Source: Zea mays
Lineage: Eukaryota > Streptophyta > Magnoliopsida > Poales > Poaceae
Assembly: GCF_902167145.1 (NCBI RefSeq)
Contig: NC_050098.1
Location: 16,016,501 to 16,080,500 of the forward strand
Reading direction: 5' to 3'
Length of the DNA stretch: 64,000 nt
In this document: positions 34,306 to 45,365 of the stretch, one piece after another
Layout: each line of letters opens with the position of its first letter
Position numbering within the stretch: the first letter of the stretch is position 1
Notes under the pieces: model-generated
What the model was told of the DNA's origin: nothing
Databases searched by the model: none
Seen by the model: only the letters and a program-made list of their open reading frames with translations
Program-made: the position numbers and the translations under genes

Positions 34306-34722
34306 TCTTGCTCATATTTTTAAAATCCCATTGGTATAAATTACTCTGTAGTTCAATGTGTTGGAATATAATAAGTGAATTACTTATTTTTTCTATCAGT
34401 TTAAACTTTTAGGTTGAATTATTTGATGGATCATGAGTTCAAATTCTAGTCAACACAATTAAAATAAAATAATTATTGCTCCATCGTATTCCGGGTTGAT
34501 ACATGCAACTTAACACGCGGCGGCTGTAAAGAGCAAATTGTACAGCGCAAACAGACCAACGGTATATTGCAATGGGCATTGTAGGAATAAATTAACCCAG
34601 GCAACAAAAAAAATCCAAGGCGCTAGCTGTGAACCAAACAGATTACTAGTATTACATAGTGCTACCAAATTCTACAGATTATCTGAATTGTAAAAAAAAA
34701 GAGCCAAGAACCAAACGCAGCC
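34306..34722. other. Harbinger 3' non-coding end
   Basis: AT-rich sequence without genes. Two GAACCAAAC motifs (about 34631 and 34708) resemble PIF/Harbinger termini; the second is followed by TAA and is taken as the tentative element end. Confidence 0.4.
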
Positions 34723-34804
34723 TAAAAAACACAAAACAGGGAACATGCTCAGTCTCATTCACACTCTCATCTTAACAGGACGCTTGAAAGTGGAACAATA
34801 TTTA

Positions 34805-35176
34805 AGCTCTGTTTCAATCTCAAGAGATAAACTTTAGCAACTTTTTAACTACTTTTAGCCATTTGGTAATCTAAACAGGAGAGTTAATAATGGTGTGATA
34901 AAATTTAGCACATATTATCTCATAAACTGCTCAAGGGATGCTAAAAGGAGCTAAACGTGGGCCGGAAAACTTCATTTGCCACTCATACCCTCTAACCTCA
35001 TTCGCTCTCTCTCCGCATTAGGGGCATGGGTGTCTAATTATTCCAATAAGCTAAACTTTATTAGAGTAGTCTAAACACCCTAAGGAGCTAAACTTTACTT
35101 CAATTCATATATTCAATTTATATAGCTAAAGTTTAGCAGAAATCTAAAGTTTATCCCGTGAGATTGAAACGGGGCC
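34805..35176. mobile_element. Tourist-like MITE (372 bp)
   Basis: Left end AGCTCTGTTTCAATCTC, then AGATAAACTTTAG; right end reverse-complemented GGCCCCGTTTCAATCTC, then GGATAAACTTTAG. About 30 bp of good terminal inverted repeat. Flanking trinucleotides are TTA and TGA, close to the TWA duplication of PIF/Harbinger MITEs. No coding capacity. Confidence 0.75.
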
Positions 35177-35603
35177 TGACTCTAAAAATCCAGTAACAAT
35201 CATCACATCTCATCTCCGAACCAAACAATATTTTACTCTAAAAATCCAGTAACAATACTTACTCTAAAAATTGCTGTCACGCATTGCGGCTTACAAACGC
35301 AGAGATCACAGCAAGCAAGCCAACGACGTTAAACGGGGCTTGTATGTACAAAAGTTCAGTCCCTTTGCGGCACGACATCGCAACAAAAAAGACCCCATGC
35401 ATAACTACTGTGAATTGCCAAGAAGCTACCAGATGGTATCAGTTCAGTGCGACACAAACCAAAATGCTGGAACGGACGACGTCGCAGCAAGTTGGCCCAT
35501 CGTCCTAGAAGAGCAACCAAACCTAGTTTCGTTCACGCCAGGAGCCAGCCATTCAAGCACGAGGACAAGTCGCACTACCGCCCGGCCGGGGACGCAGCCT
35601 GCA
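35177..35603. other. non-coding, 3' side of the DUF674 remnant
   Basis: An ACTCTAAAAATCCAGTAACAAT motif occurs twice (about 35178 and 35234). The rest has no recognised coding sequence and probably includes the 3' region of the broken DUF674 copy. Confidence 0.4.
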
Positions 35604-35660
35604 GGGACATCAGTGAGGACCGGCTTGGACTGCAGGGACGCCTTGAGGATCGCCAGGCCC
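35604..35660 (-). pseudogene. DUF674 last-exon remnant
   Basis: On the minus strand, a GGCGCAG splice acceptor at 35661 is followed by GLAILKASLQSKPVLTDV, nearly the same as exon 2 of the DUF674 gene at 5386..5460 (GLAILEASLKSKSVLTDV). After TDV the sequence diverges and lacks the normal FLYANK end. The upstream side runs only 62 bp, within the presumed intron, to the gypsy LTR at 35723. Exon 1, if still present, would lie beyond the right end of the window. Same orientation as the intact gene, so a former tandem pair is likely. Confidence 0.75.
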
Positions 35661-35722
35661 TGCGCCAAAATTCATCCACATGCAAGCTGACGTTCATGTC
35701 AAGATCCAACAAAAATTAACAG

Positions 35723-36388
35723 TGTTGAAGACCTTCGTCTTCCGAAGGTACTCAAAAACACGGCTTAACAATGTCTTTTAAGTGTGACATATAAACAGGC
35801 ACCTTCGGACTCGGGTTAAAAGTATGCACGATGTAAAGAGCATGGTCGTGACGTAGGTTGGTGTTGCTCCGAAGCTACGGGCAAAGGAGCTTCGGCTAAA
35901 TGGCGGAAAAAGGAACCGACTTAAAGGGAAAAAGACTATTTAGTCCTCATATAATTGTCTATAAGTCAATAGTAAATATGAAGGGCATGAATGTAATTTC
36001 TGACAGGCCTGTGTCTATAAATAGATGAACAGTACCCTCGTACTATTCACGCTGACTTGTATTCGCTTGTGCGTCACGCTTGTACTTTCACCTTCTATCA
36101 AGCCGAAGGTACATTTGTAATTCAATATTGTTTCTGTCTTTCCAGGATAATATGATGGAAAAGAATTAATAATGTTACATAATTGTTTATGTTGTCTCTA
36201 ATATTTCATATGCTTCTTCTTTTATTAACATATACTACGATGATGAAGGTATGTCCTTCATGACCTTCGTCTGAAGATCATTATATCCTAAGAGAAATAA
36301 TGCTTCGAATGACGAAGGGGCATTAATATTTAATGTTTTGTGTTGCCTTGTTCTTTAATTCATAGCATTTGAGAACAAGTCCCCAACA
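35723..36388 (+). repeat. 5' LTR of pol-less gypsy copy 1 (666 bp)
   Basis: Starts TGTTGAAGACCTTCG and ends AAGTCCCCAACA, next to the primer-site-like TTGGCGCTCACCTCCGG. TATA box TATAAATA at 36016..36023, identical in context (TAGATGAACAGTAC) to copy 2. Rich in CTTCG/CGAAG words. Confidence 0.9.
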
Positions 36389-36446
36389 TTGGCGCTCACC
36401 TCCGGTGAACTCTTTCGACCACCTTCGGCAAGCACTGACCTTCGTC

Positions 36447-37975
36447 ATGCCGCCGAAGAAAGCTTCAGCGATAGGGGTTGCTGCACTGCAGCCACTGGAC
36501 CCAAACCAGGAAACTCTTTCTCTCCGAGAAGCTCGAAGCCAGAAGAGGAAGGCCACCAGTCCAACACTCCAGGCGGAGGAATTGGACCAAGAGATCAGGG
36601 ACATGGAAATCATCCATCAGCAAGTACAAAGGAAGAAGGAGAAAATGGCATTGCTGGCTGATCTTCAAAGGAAGATCGACGAAGCTACTGAAGAAGTGTG
36701 CCATCTTGTTCAAGATGAACAAGACCGAAGGCCCCAACACAGGGAGCTTCGTCAAGAAGGCTTATTTAACGAAGATGGATGGTATGATGATTTTAATCAT
36801 GATACCTTTACTTTTGATGATTCTTCTCCCTTGGCAGCAGAACTGCAGGCTACCCCATGGCCCCCATCATACAAGCCACCTCAGCTTCCCATGTATGATG
36901 GGCACTCAGACCCAAAGCAGTTTCTGATGAGCTACGAAGCAACTATATCTTCGTATAGGGGCAATACTGTAGTCATGGCGAAGTCCTTCGTCATGGCAGT
37001 CCGAAATGTAGCCCAAACATGGTATTCTTCTCTTCGGCCAGGGACTATCACATCGTGGCAAAAGCATAAGGACATGCTGGTGACCAGTTTCCAAGGTTTT
37101 CAGACGAAGCCAGTCACAGCTCAGGCTCTGTTCCAATGCACGCAAGACCATGAGGAATACCTCCAGTCGTATGTCCGAAGGTTCTTGCGATTGAGGGCAC
37201 AAGCGCCCACAGTGCCCAATGAAATTGTCGTTGAGGCCATGATTAAGGGCCTTCGACCAGGACCTATGGCTCAGTACTTCGCTAGGAAGCCCCCACAAAC
37301 TCTGGAGAAGCTGCTCCAGAAAATGGATGAGTACATCCAGGCTGACAACGACTTCCGCCAAAGAAGAGAGGAAGCTTACAGATTCTCGGAAATGACTAGG
37401 GGCTCGGAGGAAGAATCCACCCGAGGCATGTCAGGTCAATCCATAATTCCACTCAGAGTGATGACAAAGGGAGTCAGCCTCAGAGGTCGCAATACACCTC
37501 ACAATCTTTGGGGCAACAGCAAAGCTCTTTCAGGCCACCAGCTCCAAGGGGCAGAAGCGCCAGGGGCTTCGGGGGAAGATTTGGGGATCAGCCTAGAAAG
37601 ATCTACTGCTTATTCTGTGGTGAGGACAAGGGCCATACTACAATAATGTGTCAAATCACCATTCAGAAGCAAAATGAGATAGCATAAGCCGAAGCTCGGC
37701 AGAATCAACCGAAGCAGGTCTTGCACACTGCTTCGTGCCATTCTCCCTACATACCAGAGTATGTGGGCAATCATCCTGCAGCTTCTGTTGCTTCGGCTAG
37801 CCATTCACAGGCTTTCTGGCCACAACTCCCACCCCCACCACCACTACAACCGACCTATTCCCGAAGCCAGCAGCCAGAAGGGCACCAGCACTCTCAACAG
37901 CAACGGGAATTCAGGGAGGAATCTGAAGCTCGCACAGTCAACAATACCGTGCCGGAATCAAAGCACATTTATTGA
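36447..37975 (+). pseudogene. gag of pol-less gypsy copy 1 (broken)
   Basis: Starts MPPKKAS and is clearly homologous to copy 2 gag: a coiled-coil-like N-terminal part (EELDQEIRDMEIIHQQVQ), then the gag core PQLPMYDGHSDPKQFLMSYEAT, TWYSSLRPGTITSWQ and FARKPPQTLEKLLQKMDEYI. Frame is lost near 37400 (copy 2 reads RGFGGRSYPR where this copy reads RGSEEESTRG). A TAA follows EIA near 37687, and the C-terminal part continues from about 37721 to TGA-distal stop at 37975. Gag would build the particle; this copy cannot encode a full one. Confidence 0.87.
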
Positions 37976-38144
37976 GAGATATCCTACCTCTGAAAAATTT
38001 CTCACATTCTATGTCATTTTTGCTTTTCAATAAGGAACAAGTAATGTATATTTAGTTTTAATTCCTTGTAATAGTTCTGTTTCTATTAAAATGAAATATA
38101 TCTTCTTCACAGATTTACGAAGCTCAAAAAATGTCGAAGCTCAA

Positions 38145-38525
38145 AAGTCGTTCCTAAGGGAATACATAGCTAGATAAATACCGAAGCTACAAAAAAAAGA
38201 CGTTCCTAAGGGAGCACAGCGTAAGTTTTGACGAAGCTACAAAAAAGTCGTTCCTAAGGGGGCACAGTGTAAGTTTTCTGCTCAAAAGTCGTTCCAAAGG
38301 GAATGCAGAGCCAAATACCGCCGAAATATAAGGCGAAGAAGTTCAAAAGACGTTCCTAAGGGAATGCAGAACTTACACCGAAAAGTCAACGGTGATACCA
38401 CCGAAATAGAAGGCGAAGAAGTTCAAAAGACGTTCCTAAGGGGATGCGGAACTTACACCGAAAAATAAGCGGTGAAGCCGAAAAATTAACGGCAAATAGA
38501 TTCCGATCATTCCTAAGGGGACGCA
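38145..38525. repeat. CGTTCCTAAGGG repeats between the convergent genes (copy 1)
   Basis: The motif CGTTCCTAAGGGAATGCAG, with small variations, recurs about seven times at 40-80 bp spacing, together with GGCGAAGAAGTTC and ACCGAAAAGTCAACGG modules. The array lies between the 3' end of gag and the 3' end of the antisense gene. Copy 2 has an equivalent array at 52680..52995. Confidence 0.8.
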
Positions 38526-38994
38526 GAGATGGTGTGTTCCAGTGTGGATGTGTATCTTCGGCATTAGCATCATCCTTCATATCATCACATCATACATCAT
38601 ATTGCACCGATGACACGAATTGAATACGAAGTCGACCTTCGGAGACTGCTTTATAAAAAATGAAAATGTGCTAAGGCACAAAGTAAGCTGAGAAATACAA
38701 CTCCATCAGCTTTATTGCAAAAGAAGGGATCCTTTGTTTACGAAGCTGGGATGTTTTTACGAAGCATGGATATTTTCACGAAGCACGGATTTTTTTTCTT
38801 TACTAAGCATGAAAAGAAGGGAAGGTGTTTTTCGCCAAAGGCTCAAAAACGGTATGTATATAAAGTTTCATGCATCGCAAAGAACTGAATTACAAATAAT
38901 TTACATATTAGATTCAAAAATATGCACATCGAATATTACAGTCTTGTTACAGCAAAGCTACATTGATCATCTAAAAATGTTTTTACAATAAGTA

Positions 38995-41900
38995 CTAATC
39001 CTCTTTCAGGACCTTCTCCGCAACTTCATTTAACAACTTGTTAACAACTTCGTCAACAATAGATTCGGCCATATTGATGATCTCTATTGCTTTCTTCGTT
39101 TCTGGGTCGGCCAGGGGGTCGAACGATTCCGGTGGAGGAGATAGTTCAGCTACAGTAGAAAAAAATAATCAGTTCGAAGTCACGAAAACAAATGTCGAAG
39201 CTAGATACCGCAAAACAATACCTATGCGCCTCTCGCGCTCTGCAGCTTCTTCAGCTTGCTTAGCTTGTACTCGGGTGTCATGGATGTCTTTTTCACTTTT
39301 CTTCATAATTTCGGGAGCCATTTCTCGGCCACCATTTATCCAGATGTCACTATAAAATTTTCCACCCATTAAACTTGCTTCAGCTGAGGGATCTTTTGTA
39401 TCATCCACGGAGAAGGCAGCTTCGGCCTGGGCCAGGGTTTTGACATGGTCGCAACCCGCCTTCTCCAGGATGGCTGAAATTCCTCTTGCACCGGAGAACG
39501 CGCAGACATCCCCGCGATCACTTAGAATTTCTTCAAAAGCTTTGGCCTCTGCGCTTATCCACTCGATAACACCTTCAAGGTCGCCTCGTATGAAGTTATC
39601 TTCGTTTGAATAGGCGCCCACGTTGGCGAAGTTAGCCTTTATCTTCTCCACACAACCCAAAGATTTTTCAAAACATCTTTCCTTGGATGTGCGAAGTTCT
39701 TCAACTGTTTTCTCTAAATAGTTTTTTCCAATATTCGTTGGCCTCTCGGTTAGCTTCTGTGAGAGCGCATTTTTCTTTGGCCTCTATCAATTGTTTCCGA
39801 ATGTCTTCGATCTCATTCTTTTGAATCTCATCTTGAGCCTTAGAACTAGCTTCATCTTCTTTCACTTTGTTTACCAATGAAATCAATATTTTGTCTTTTT
39901 CAAGGCCTTCGTTCCTTAACTTGATCACCTCTGAACGAAAGTTGTTCAGAGCCATTGTATACTCTTCATCTTCAATGTTTTTCTGTGCTCTAAGGGCATT
40001 GCTAAGGACTAAACCCTGCAAGAGAAGGACAAGATTAAGTATAAACAAATGAAATATTTCGTTTTCAAAATACAAAATTGGCTTTTATACCTTTATGCTA
40101 TTATACGCTAAACTGTCAGCCATTTCATCCTTTGATAATATTGAAAGGTCATCTTCCAGCTTCAGAAATCCGAAGCTTCTACCTATCTCCTGGCAGACGG
40201 ATATCTCTTTATTATCCAGGAGACAGTACAAAAAATCTTCTTCCCCACTGCCATTGAACACTAATGCCCCCTTCGGGTATTTCAACTTTTGGGCATAATG
40301 TTGAGCTTCTCGTTTTTCTTTCTGAGAAAGTCCCTTTCCCGAAGCATGGCGGATAATGTAATCAATGCTCTCTTTTAAAGCTTCGGGAGCAGCAGTTGCA
40401 ACATTTTCAAACGAAATTTGCTCTGTGGCCTTTTCTTCTGTTGCTTTTTCTTCAATTCCGGCAGGCTTTATCTCAGTGGGCTCTGAAGGCCCAGCTTCGG
40501 TTTCAGTTTGAATTTTTATAGCTTCGACTTCTGATGTTTCGTTTCAGCTTCGGGTTGCGCCTTGGAAGTTTCGGCAATTTTTCTGGTAGGAGTAGGATTC
40601 AATGTTCTTGATGTTTCTAGTACAACATCTAGCACGTTCGCCATCCTTCTCTTTTTAGGAGTTGCGGCGGAGCCTTTTTGCATCTTCGGCACAATCCAAG
40701 AGGGAGATCGTGACCGGCAGCGACAAGTCCGCAAGCTTGGGGAGAACTCATTCGAGGGAGTCCGGCCACAAGCATAAGGAGTCCACTTCCTCCGTCAAGT
40801 CACAACGGAGAGGTGACAAGAAAAAGAAGATGAAGAAAGTGGTCTACTACGAGACCAACTCTTCGTCACCCTCCACCTCTGGCTCTGAATCGTCATCCGT
40901 AACTTCTAAGCGCTATGAGCGCAAGAAGTATAGTAAGATGCCCCTCTACTATCCTCGCATTTCTAAATGCACTCCATTACTTTCTGTTCCCCTAGGCAAA
41001 CCACCATTTTTTGATGGTGAGGATTATTGTATGTGGAGTGATAAAATGATTTTTTGCCGAAGATGTTGTACTAGAAACATCAAGAACCGGAGATGTTGCA
41101 CGTTCGCCATCCTTCTCTTTTTAGAAGTTTTTGCGCCTTTGGTGAGGATTATTGTATGTGGAGTGATAAAACTTCTGGCATTCTTGACATCTCTACAATT
41201 TTTGGCCCTTCAGTTTTATCTTTGTCAGCCTTCGGTTCAACTAGCTTAACCAAAGGTATCTTCGGCATTGTAGTCGACTCTTCAGTCCTCCGCATGGGAG
41301 GAACGGTTTCCTTTGTCTTGGCAGATGAGGAGGTCCCTTCGCCAAGTTCAGGTATCACAGCCGGTTCGATGTAGTGTGGCCGGTGAGTTAGGACCTTCAA
41401 TTTTTTCCCTTTCGGCACAGGCTCGTTTGGGGTGGCCGAAGTAGCAGCTTTCCTCTTTTTTCCCTGTCCTCACAGTGGATAGCGGTAGTCGGGGTAAACG
41501 AAGCCAATGGCATCAAAAACTCTGTTCAATCTCTTCTTTCTCCGACTTCCGAAGGCTGTGGATAATGCATTATCTTCTGCCTTGGAATATGATCCATGCA
41601 GTTCATCACTTGTAGCTTCGATACATTTCAGCCAATCGTCGTTTGGTTCATCGAACTTATACCCAAATCTGAATGTATATTTTAGCCGGACCAGATCACC
41701 TTCGTTAGACTTGGTGATGGTTTCCTTTGGCATCTCCCAGCTTTCTGCAAGTGGCCATACTCTGAATGCTATATGCTCTTGAATTAAATCTCGTGTACCA
41801 ATAAAGGAGCAGACTGTACTGAAGGCCTTCTGACACGCTTCGGCGGCATCATCAATTTCGACCTTCGGCTTTCGGAGGCCGAAGCGGGACCAGATGGGGC

Positions 41901-42561
41901 GCATAATAACTTCCTTAATATCTTCCCTTGCTTTCAAATCATTTTTTACATAAAATCATTCTTCCATCCAAGCTCTAGGCCATCTCTTCTGAAATGTTGG
42001 TACTGGGTGGCTTGCGTTGGAACGAGCGACAAGCCCATAACAACCAAAGTTGTTGTGGTACTGTTCTTTACCCATAGCCTTCGTCTCATATAGCAATTCA
42101 TGCATATTGCAGAAGCACTTTGCGCTTGGTTCTAACCCCTGGCTCCTTACTGCCCACACAAAAATCACCATCCTTATTATGGCTTCGGGGGTGATCTGAT
42201 GGAGAAATATTTGGAACGTCTTCAGCACTTCAACTACGAACTTACTCAAAGGGAACCGAAGTCCAGCCTTGAAGAAGCTTCGGTAGATCACAACTTCATT
42301 TTCTTCAGGGGCAGGGACGTTGTTGTTTCCACCAGGGCCGATCCTCAGAATCTTCGTCCCCACTTTCTACATCATAGCTGTCGTTGTCACCAGTATCTTC
42401 AGACAGGCCCTCCAGTATCTCCTTAGTAATCTTCTCTGTATTTGTTTTTGCCATTGACTCATAAATCCAGCAATATAAGGATTCACAACCTTCTTCTCCT
42501 CAAAAAGCTTCTCCTCTTCAGTTAGCTTTGTCTCAGCAGCAATCTTCTTGTCTTGAGACAT
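38995..42561 (-). pseudogene. antisense gene of pol-less gypsy copy 1 (interrupted)
   Basis: Minus-strand homologue of the copy 2 antisense gene. Start ATG at 42561 (MSQDKKIAAETKL). Exon 1 is complement(40091..42561) with an insertion at about 40693..41172. Intron 1 is 40016..40090, exon 2 complement(39222..40015), intron 2 39150..39221, and exon 3 complement(38995..39149), ending in TAG after VLKED. Intron positions and the phase-1 second intron match copy 2 exactly. Recognisable blocks are GLRFPLSKFVVEVLKTF (PF04195-like 'putative gypsy type transposon' region), KKRLNRVFDAIGFVYPDY, and the coiled-coil exon 2 with FYSDIWINGGREMAPEI. Frameshifts near 42430, 41945 and 39720 make it a pseudogene. 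At the position of copy 2's premature TGA this copy still has Trp (NDDWLKC). Confidence 0.85.
40693..41172 (+). mobile_element. Sirevirus gag fragment and filler DNA inside the antisense gene
   Basis: Bases about 40697..41047 encode on the plus strand an N-terminal copia gag piece (REIVTGSDKS..., KKVVYYETNSS, SVPLGKPPFFDGEDYCMWSDKM), from a different family than the Sirevirus at 16992. They are followed by filler copied from nearby: 41062..41087 is the exact reverse complement of 40604..40629, 41098..41124 repeats 40632..40658, and 41141..41171 repeats 41016..41046. There are no LTRs or target duplications. This fits template switching during reverse transcription or microhomology-mediated repair. 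Confidence 0.85.
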
Positions 42562-42714
42562 TTCTTCTTTAGAAAGGACGAAAATGTGTCTTTTTTTACC
42601 GAAGCTCAGAGAGCTCGAAAAAACCAGCAAGTGTTAGTGACCAAAGAGCTATGAAATTGAGAAAATAAAGCAAATGGCACAAGCAGCGTATCAAATGCAG
42701 CTGGTGTGAGTTCT

Positions 42715-42722
42715 TATTTATA
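42715..42722 (-). promoter_or_regulatory. TATA box of the antisense gene, copy 1
   Basis: TATAAATA on the minus strand, 154 bp upstream of the ATG at 42561. The same 8-mer lies 143 bp upstream of the ATG in copy 2 (56866..56873). Confidence 0.65.
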
Positions 42723-42785
42723 CGCTCAGCACGCTCCAAATTGTGGGGCCCCGTACGTCATTTACTGTTGCTATTCTAGCAAAGG

Positions 42786-44411
42786 TGTCGGCGTTTCGAG
42801 ATCGGGGGGTCCCTAAGCCGACGAGTGAGTGTGCCGCGTGCCCCAGCCCAGATGGGTCGAGCGCGTGGGCGAGCGCGAAGGGGGGAAAGGCGAGGTGGCC
42901 GGAGACGGGCGTGAGAGAGGTGGAGATCCCGCGGCCTTCGTGTTCGTCCCGTGCCCAGGTCGGGTGCGCTTGCAGTAGGGGGGTTACAAGCGTCCACGCG
43001 GGTGAGGGAAGCGAGCGGCCCCAAGAGAGCGCCTGTCCCGTCCTCGGTCCCGCGCGGCCAACCTTCTCTAAGAAGGCCCTGGTCCTTCCTTTTATAGTCG
43101 TAAGGAGAGGATCCAGGTGTACAATGGGGGTGTAGCAGAGTGCTACGTGTCTAGCGGAGGGAGAGCTAGCGCCCTAAGTACATGCCAATGTGGCAGCCGG
43201 AGAGATCTTGGCACCCTGCTGGTGTGATGTCGTGGCTGTCGGAGGAGCAACGGAGCTTGGCGGAGGGACAGCTGTCGGAGCGGTCGAGTCTTTGCTGACG
43301 TCCCCCTGCTTCCGTAAGGGAGCTGAGAGCCGCCGTCGTCACAGGGCACGTGGGGCGCCATCATTGCCTATCTGGCGGAGCTGGCCAGTTGGGACACCGG
43401 TCTTGTTCTCTGCGGCCCGAGTCGGCTCGGGGTAGGGTGATGATGGCGCTCCCTGTTGACGTGGCGGGCCCGCGCCCGAGGCCGGGCGACGTGGGGGCTC
43501 CTCCGAAGCTAGGGTCGAATCTGTCTTCCGTTGCCGAGGCCGAGCCCGAGCCCCCGGGTCGGGCGAGGCGGAGGTCGTTCGGCAGAGGCCAGGGCGGAGC
43601 CCGAGCCCTGGGGTCGGGCGAAGCGGAGTTCGTTGTCTTCCGGGTCTTAGCCCGAGTCCGAGCCCTGGGGTCGGGCGGAGCGGAGTTCGCCGTCTTCTGG
43701 GTCTTAGCCCGAGTCCGAGCCCTGGGGTCGGGCGGAGCGGAGTTCGCCGTCTTCCGGGTCTTTGCCCGAGTCTGAGCCCTGGGGTCGGGCGGAGCGGAGT
43801 TCGCCGTCTTCCGGGTCTTTGCCCGAGTCCGAGCCCTGGGGTCGGGCGGAGCGGAGTTCGCCGTCTTCCGGGTCTTTGCCCGAGTCCGAGCCCTGGGGTC
43901 GGGCGGAGCGGAGCTTCCTATGGCGCCTTTGGCAAGGCCTGACTGCCTGTCAGACTCACTCTGTCGAGTGGCACTGCAGTCGGAGTGGCGCAGGCGGCGC
44001 TGTCCTTCTGTCAGACCGGTCAGTGGAGCGGCGGAGTGACGGCGGTCACTTCGGCTCTGCCGGGGGGCGCGCGTCAGGATAGAGGTGTCAGGCCACCTTT
44101 GCGTTAAATGCTCCTGCAACTCGGTCAGTCGGTGCGGCGATTTAGTCTGGGTTGCTTCTTAGCGAAGCCAAGGCCTCGGGCGAGCCGGAGATGTGTCCGC
44201 CGTTAAAAGGGGGGCCTCGGGCGAGACGGAAGTCCCTCGAGGTCGGCTGCCCTTGTCCGAGGCTAGGCTCAGGTGAAGCGTGATCGAGTCACTCGTATGG
44301 ACTGATTCCTGACTTAATCGCACCCATCAGGCCTCTGCAGCTTTATGCTGATGGGGGTTACCAGCTGAGAATTAGGCGTCTTGAGGGTACCCCTAATTAT
44401 GGTCCCCGACA
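42786..44411 (-). repeat. Tat gypsy 3' LTR (1626 bp)
   Basis: Bounded TGTCGGCGTTTCGAG...GGTCCCCGACA. It contains five 57-bp tandem units; the other LTR has four, and the length difference between the LTRs is exactly 57 bp. TATA box on the minus strand (ACTATAAAAGG) at 43090..43096. Confidence 0.93.
43631..43915 (-). repeat. 57-bp tandem repeat in the left LTR, five units
   Basis: Units start at 43631, 43688, 43745, 43802 and 43859, each containing CGAGCCCTGGGGTCGGGCGG and GTCTTCCGGGTCTT. As 57 is divisible by 3, the array stays open on both strands and yields 19-residue repeat proteins (for example ARTRAKTRKTANSAPPDPR), which are artefacts. Confidence 0.92.
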
Positions 44412-44430
44412 GTAGCCCCCGAGCCTCGAA
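44412..44430 (-). promoter_or_regulatory. polypurine tract of the Tat gypsy element
   Basis: On the minus strand CGAGGCTCGGGGGCTAC directly precedes the 3' LTR start, the expected place of the plus-strand primer. Confidence 0.7.
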
Positions 44431-45142
44431 GGGAGTGTTAGCACTCGCTTGGAGACTTTCGTCGCACTTTTTTGCAAGGGGACCAGCCTTTCTCGGTTGC
44501 ATTTTGTTCCGGTGGGTGCGCGCGAGCGCACCCGCCGGGTGTAGCCCCCGAGGCCTCAGAGGAGTGGTTTCACTCCTTCGAGGTCTTAATGCCTTGCGTA
44601 ATGCTTCGGCTGGTCTGGTTGTTCCCTCATGCGAACTAGCCGTAGCCCGGGTGCACGGTCGGGGCCCAAGCTCTCGGGCTGGTATGTTGACGCTGTCAAC
44701 GGTCTGGCCGGAGCCGGGTTTGCGAGAGCAGCCCCCGAGCCTCCGCACAGGGCGAGAGGGCGATCAGGGACAGACTCGGCTTTTTGCATACGCCCCTACG
44801 TCGCCTTTCCGCAAGGAGGAGGGGGGAGTGCGCCATGTTACCCTCGATGGGCGCCGAACATGGTGTCTTCGGTGAGCTGCAAGCGGGTAATCCGAGTGGA
44901 CGTCCATGCCCCGTTCGTTGGGGGTCGGCTAGGGGCCCAGAGGCACGCCCAAAAGTACCTGCGGGTGATCTGCCGGACCCGGTCCCCTGGCGACGGGGTC
45001 CGAGGGCTCGATGCCTCCCTCCGATGGGATTCCGTTACAAGATTGTTCCCGCTGGTCTCGGAAATGTCCTAGGGTACCTCGGGAGTGCAGCCCGAGCCTC
45101 GGTTATGTATCGAACGTACCCCTGGTCATCCCTCGCTCGGCG

Positions 45143-45365
45143 TCTGAGGCGACTGTGAACCCTTCGGGGGCCAGCCTTCGAACCCCTGATCAGTAATGGG
45201 CGCGGAGCCCGAGTAGCCTGAGGCGGCCATGGAGCCCTTCGGGGGGCTGGCCTTCGAACCCCTGACCAGTAGTGGGTGTCGGGCCCACGCGATCTGAGGC
45301 GGCTGTTGAACCCTTCGGAGGGCCAGCCTTCGAACCTCTGATCAGTAGGGGGGCTCGGAGCCCGG
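45143..45365. repeat. 75-bp tandem repeat, three units
   Basis: Units start CTGAGGC at about 45143, 45218 and 45294, each with GAACCCTTCGG-type and CCAGCCTTCGAACCCCTGA-type modules. Copies are diverged. Confidence 0.82.

Larger units (their letters stand above)
8507..34722 (+). mobile_element. PIF/Harbinger DNA transposon (outermost of the nest; ends tentative)
   Basis: The left end GAGCATGTTTGGTT and the reverse complement of the right end (GGCTGCGTTTGGTT) share 9 of 14 positions, including TTTGGTT. Both are flanked by TAA (8504..8506 and 34723..34725), the 3-bp duplication typical of PIF/Harbinger. The transposase near the right end supports the class. Removing the LINE leaves about 3.6 kb, a normal size for this superfamily once smaller insertions are allowed for. 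Weakness: the repeats diverge after 14 bp, and another TTTGGTTC-type motif occurs at about 34630. Confidence 0.45.

Noticed and set aside
43361..44119. A 252-codon minus-strand frame with 19-residue Arg/Thr/Ala repeats (and its counterpart at 62964..63665)
   Set aside because: It is the translation of the 57-bp LTR tandem repeat, whose length is divisible by three; plus-strand frames over the same array are equally open.
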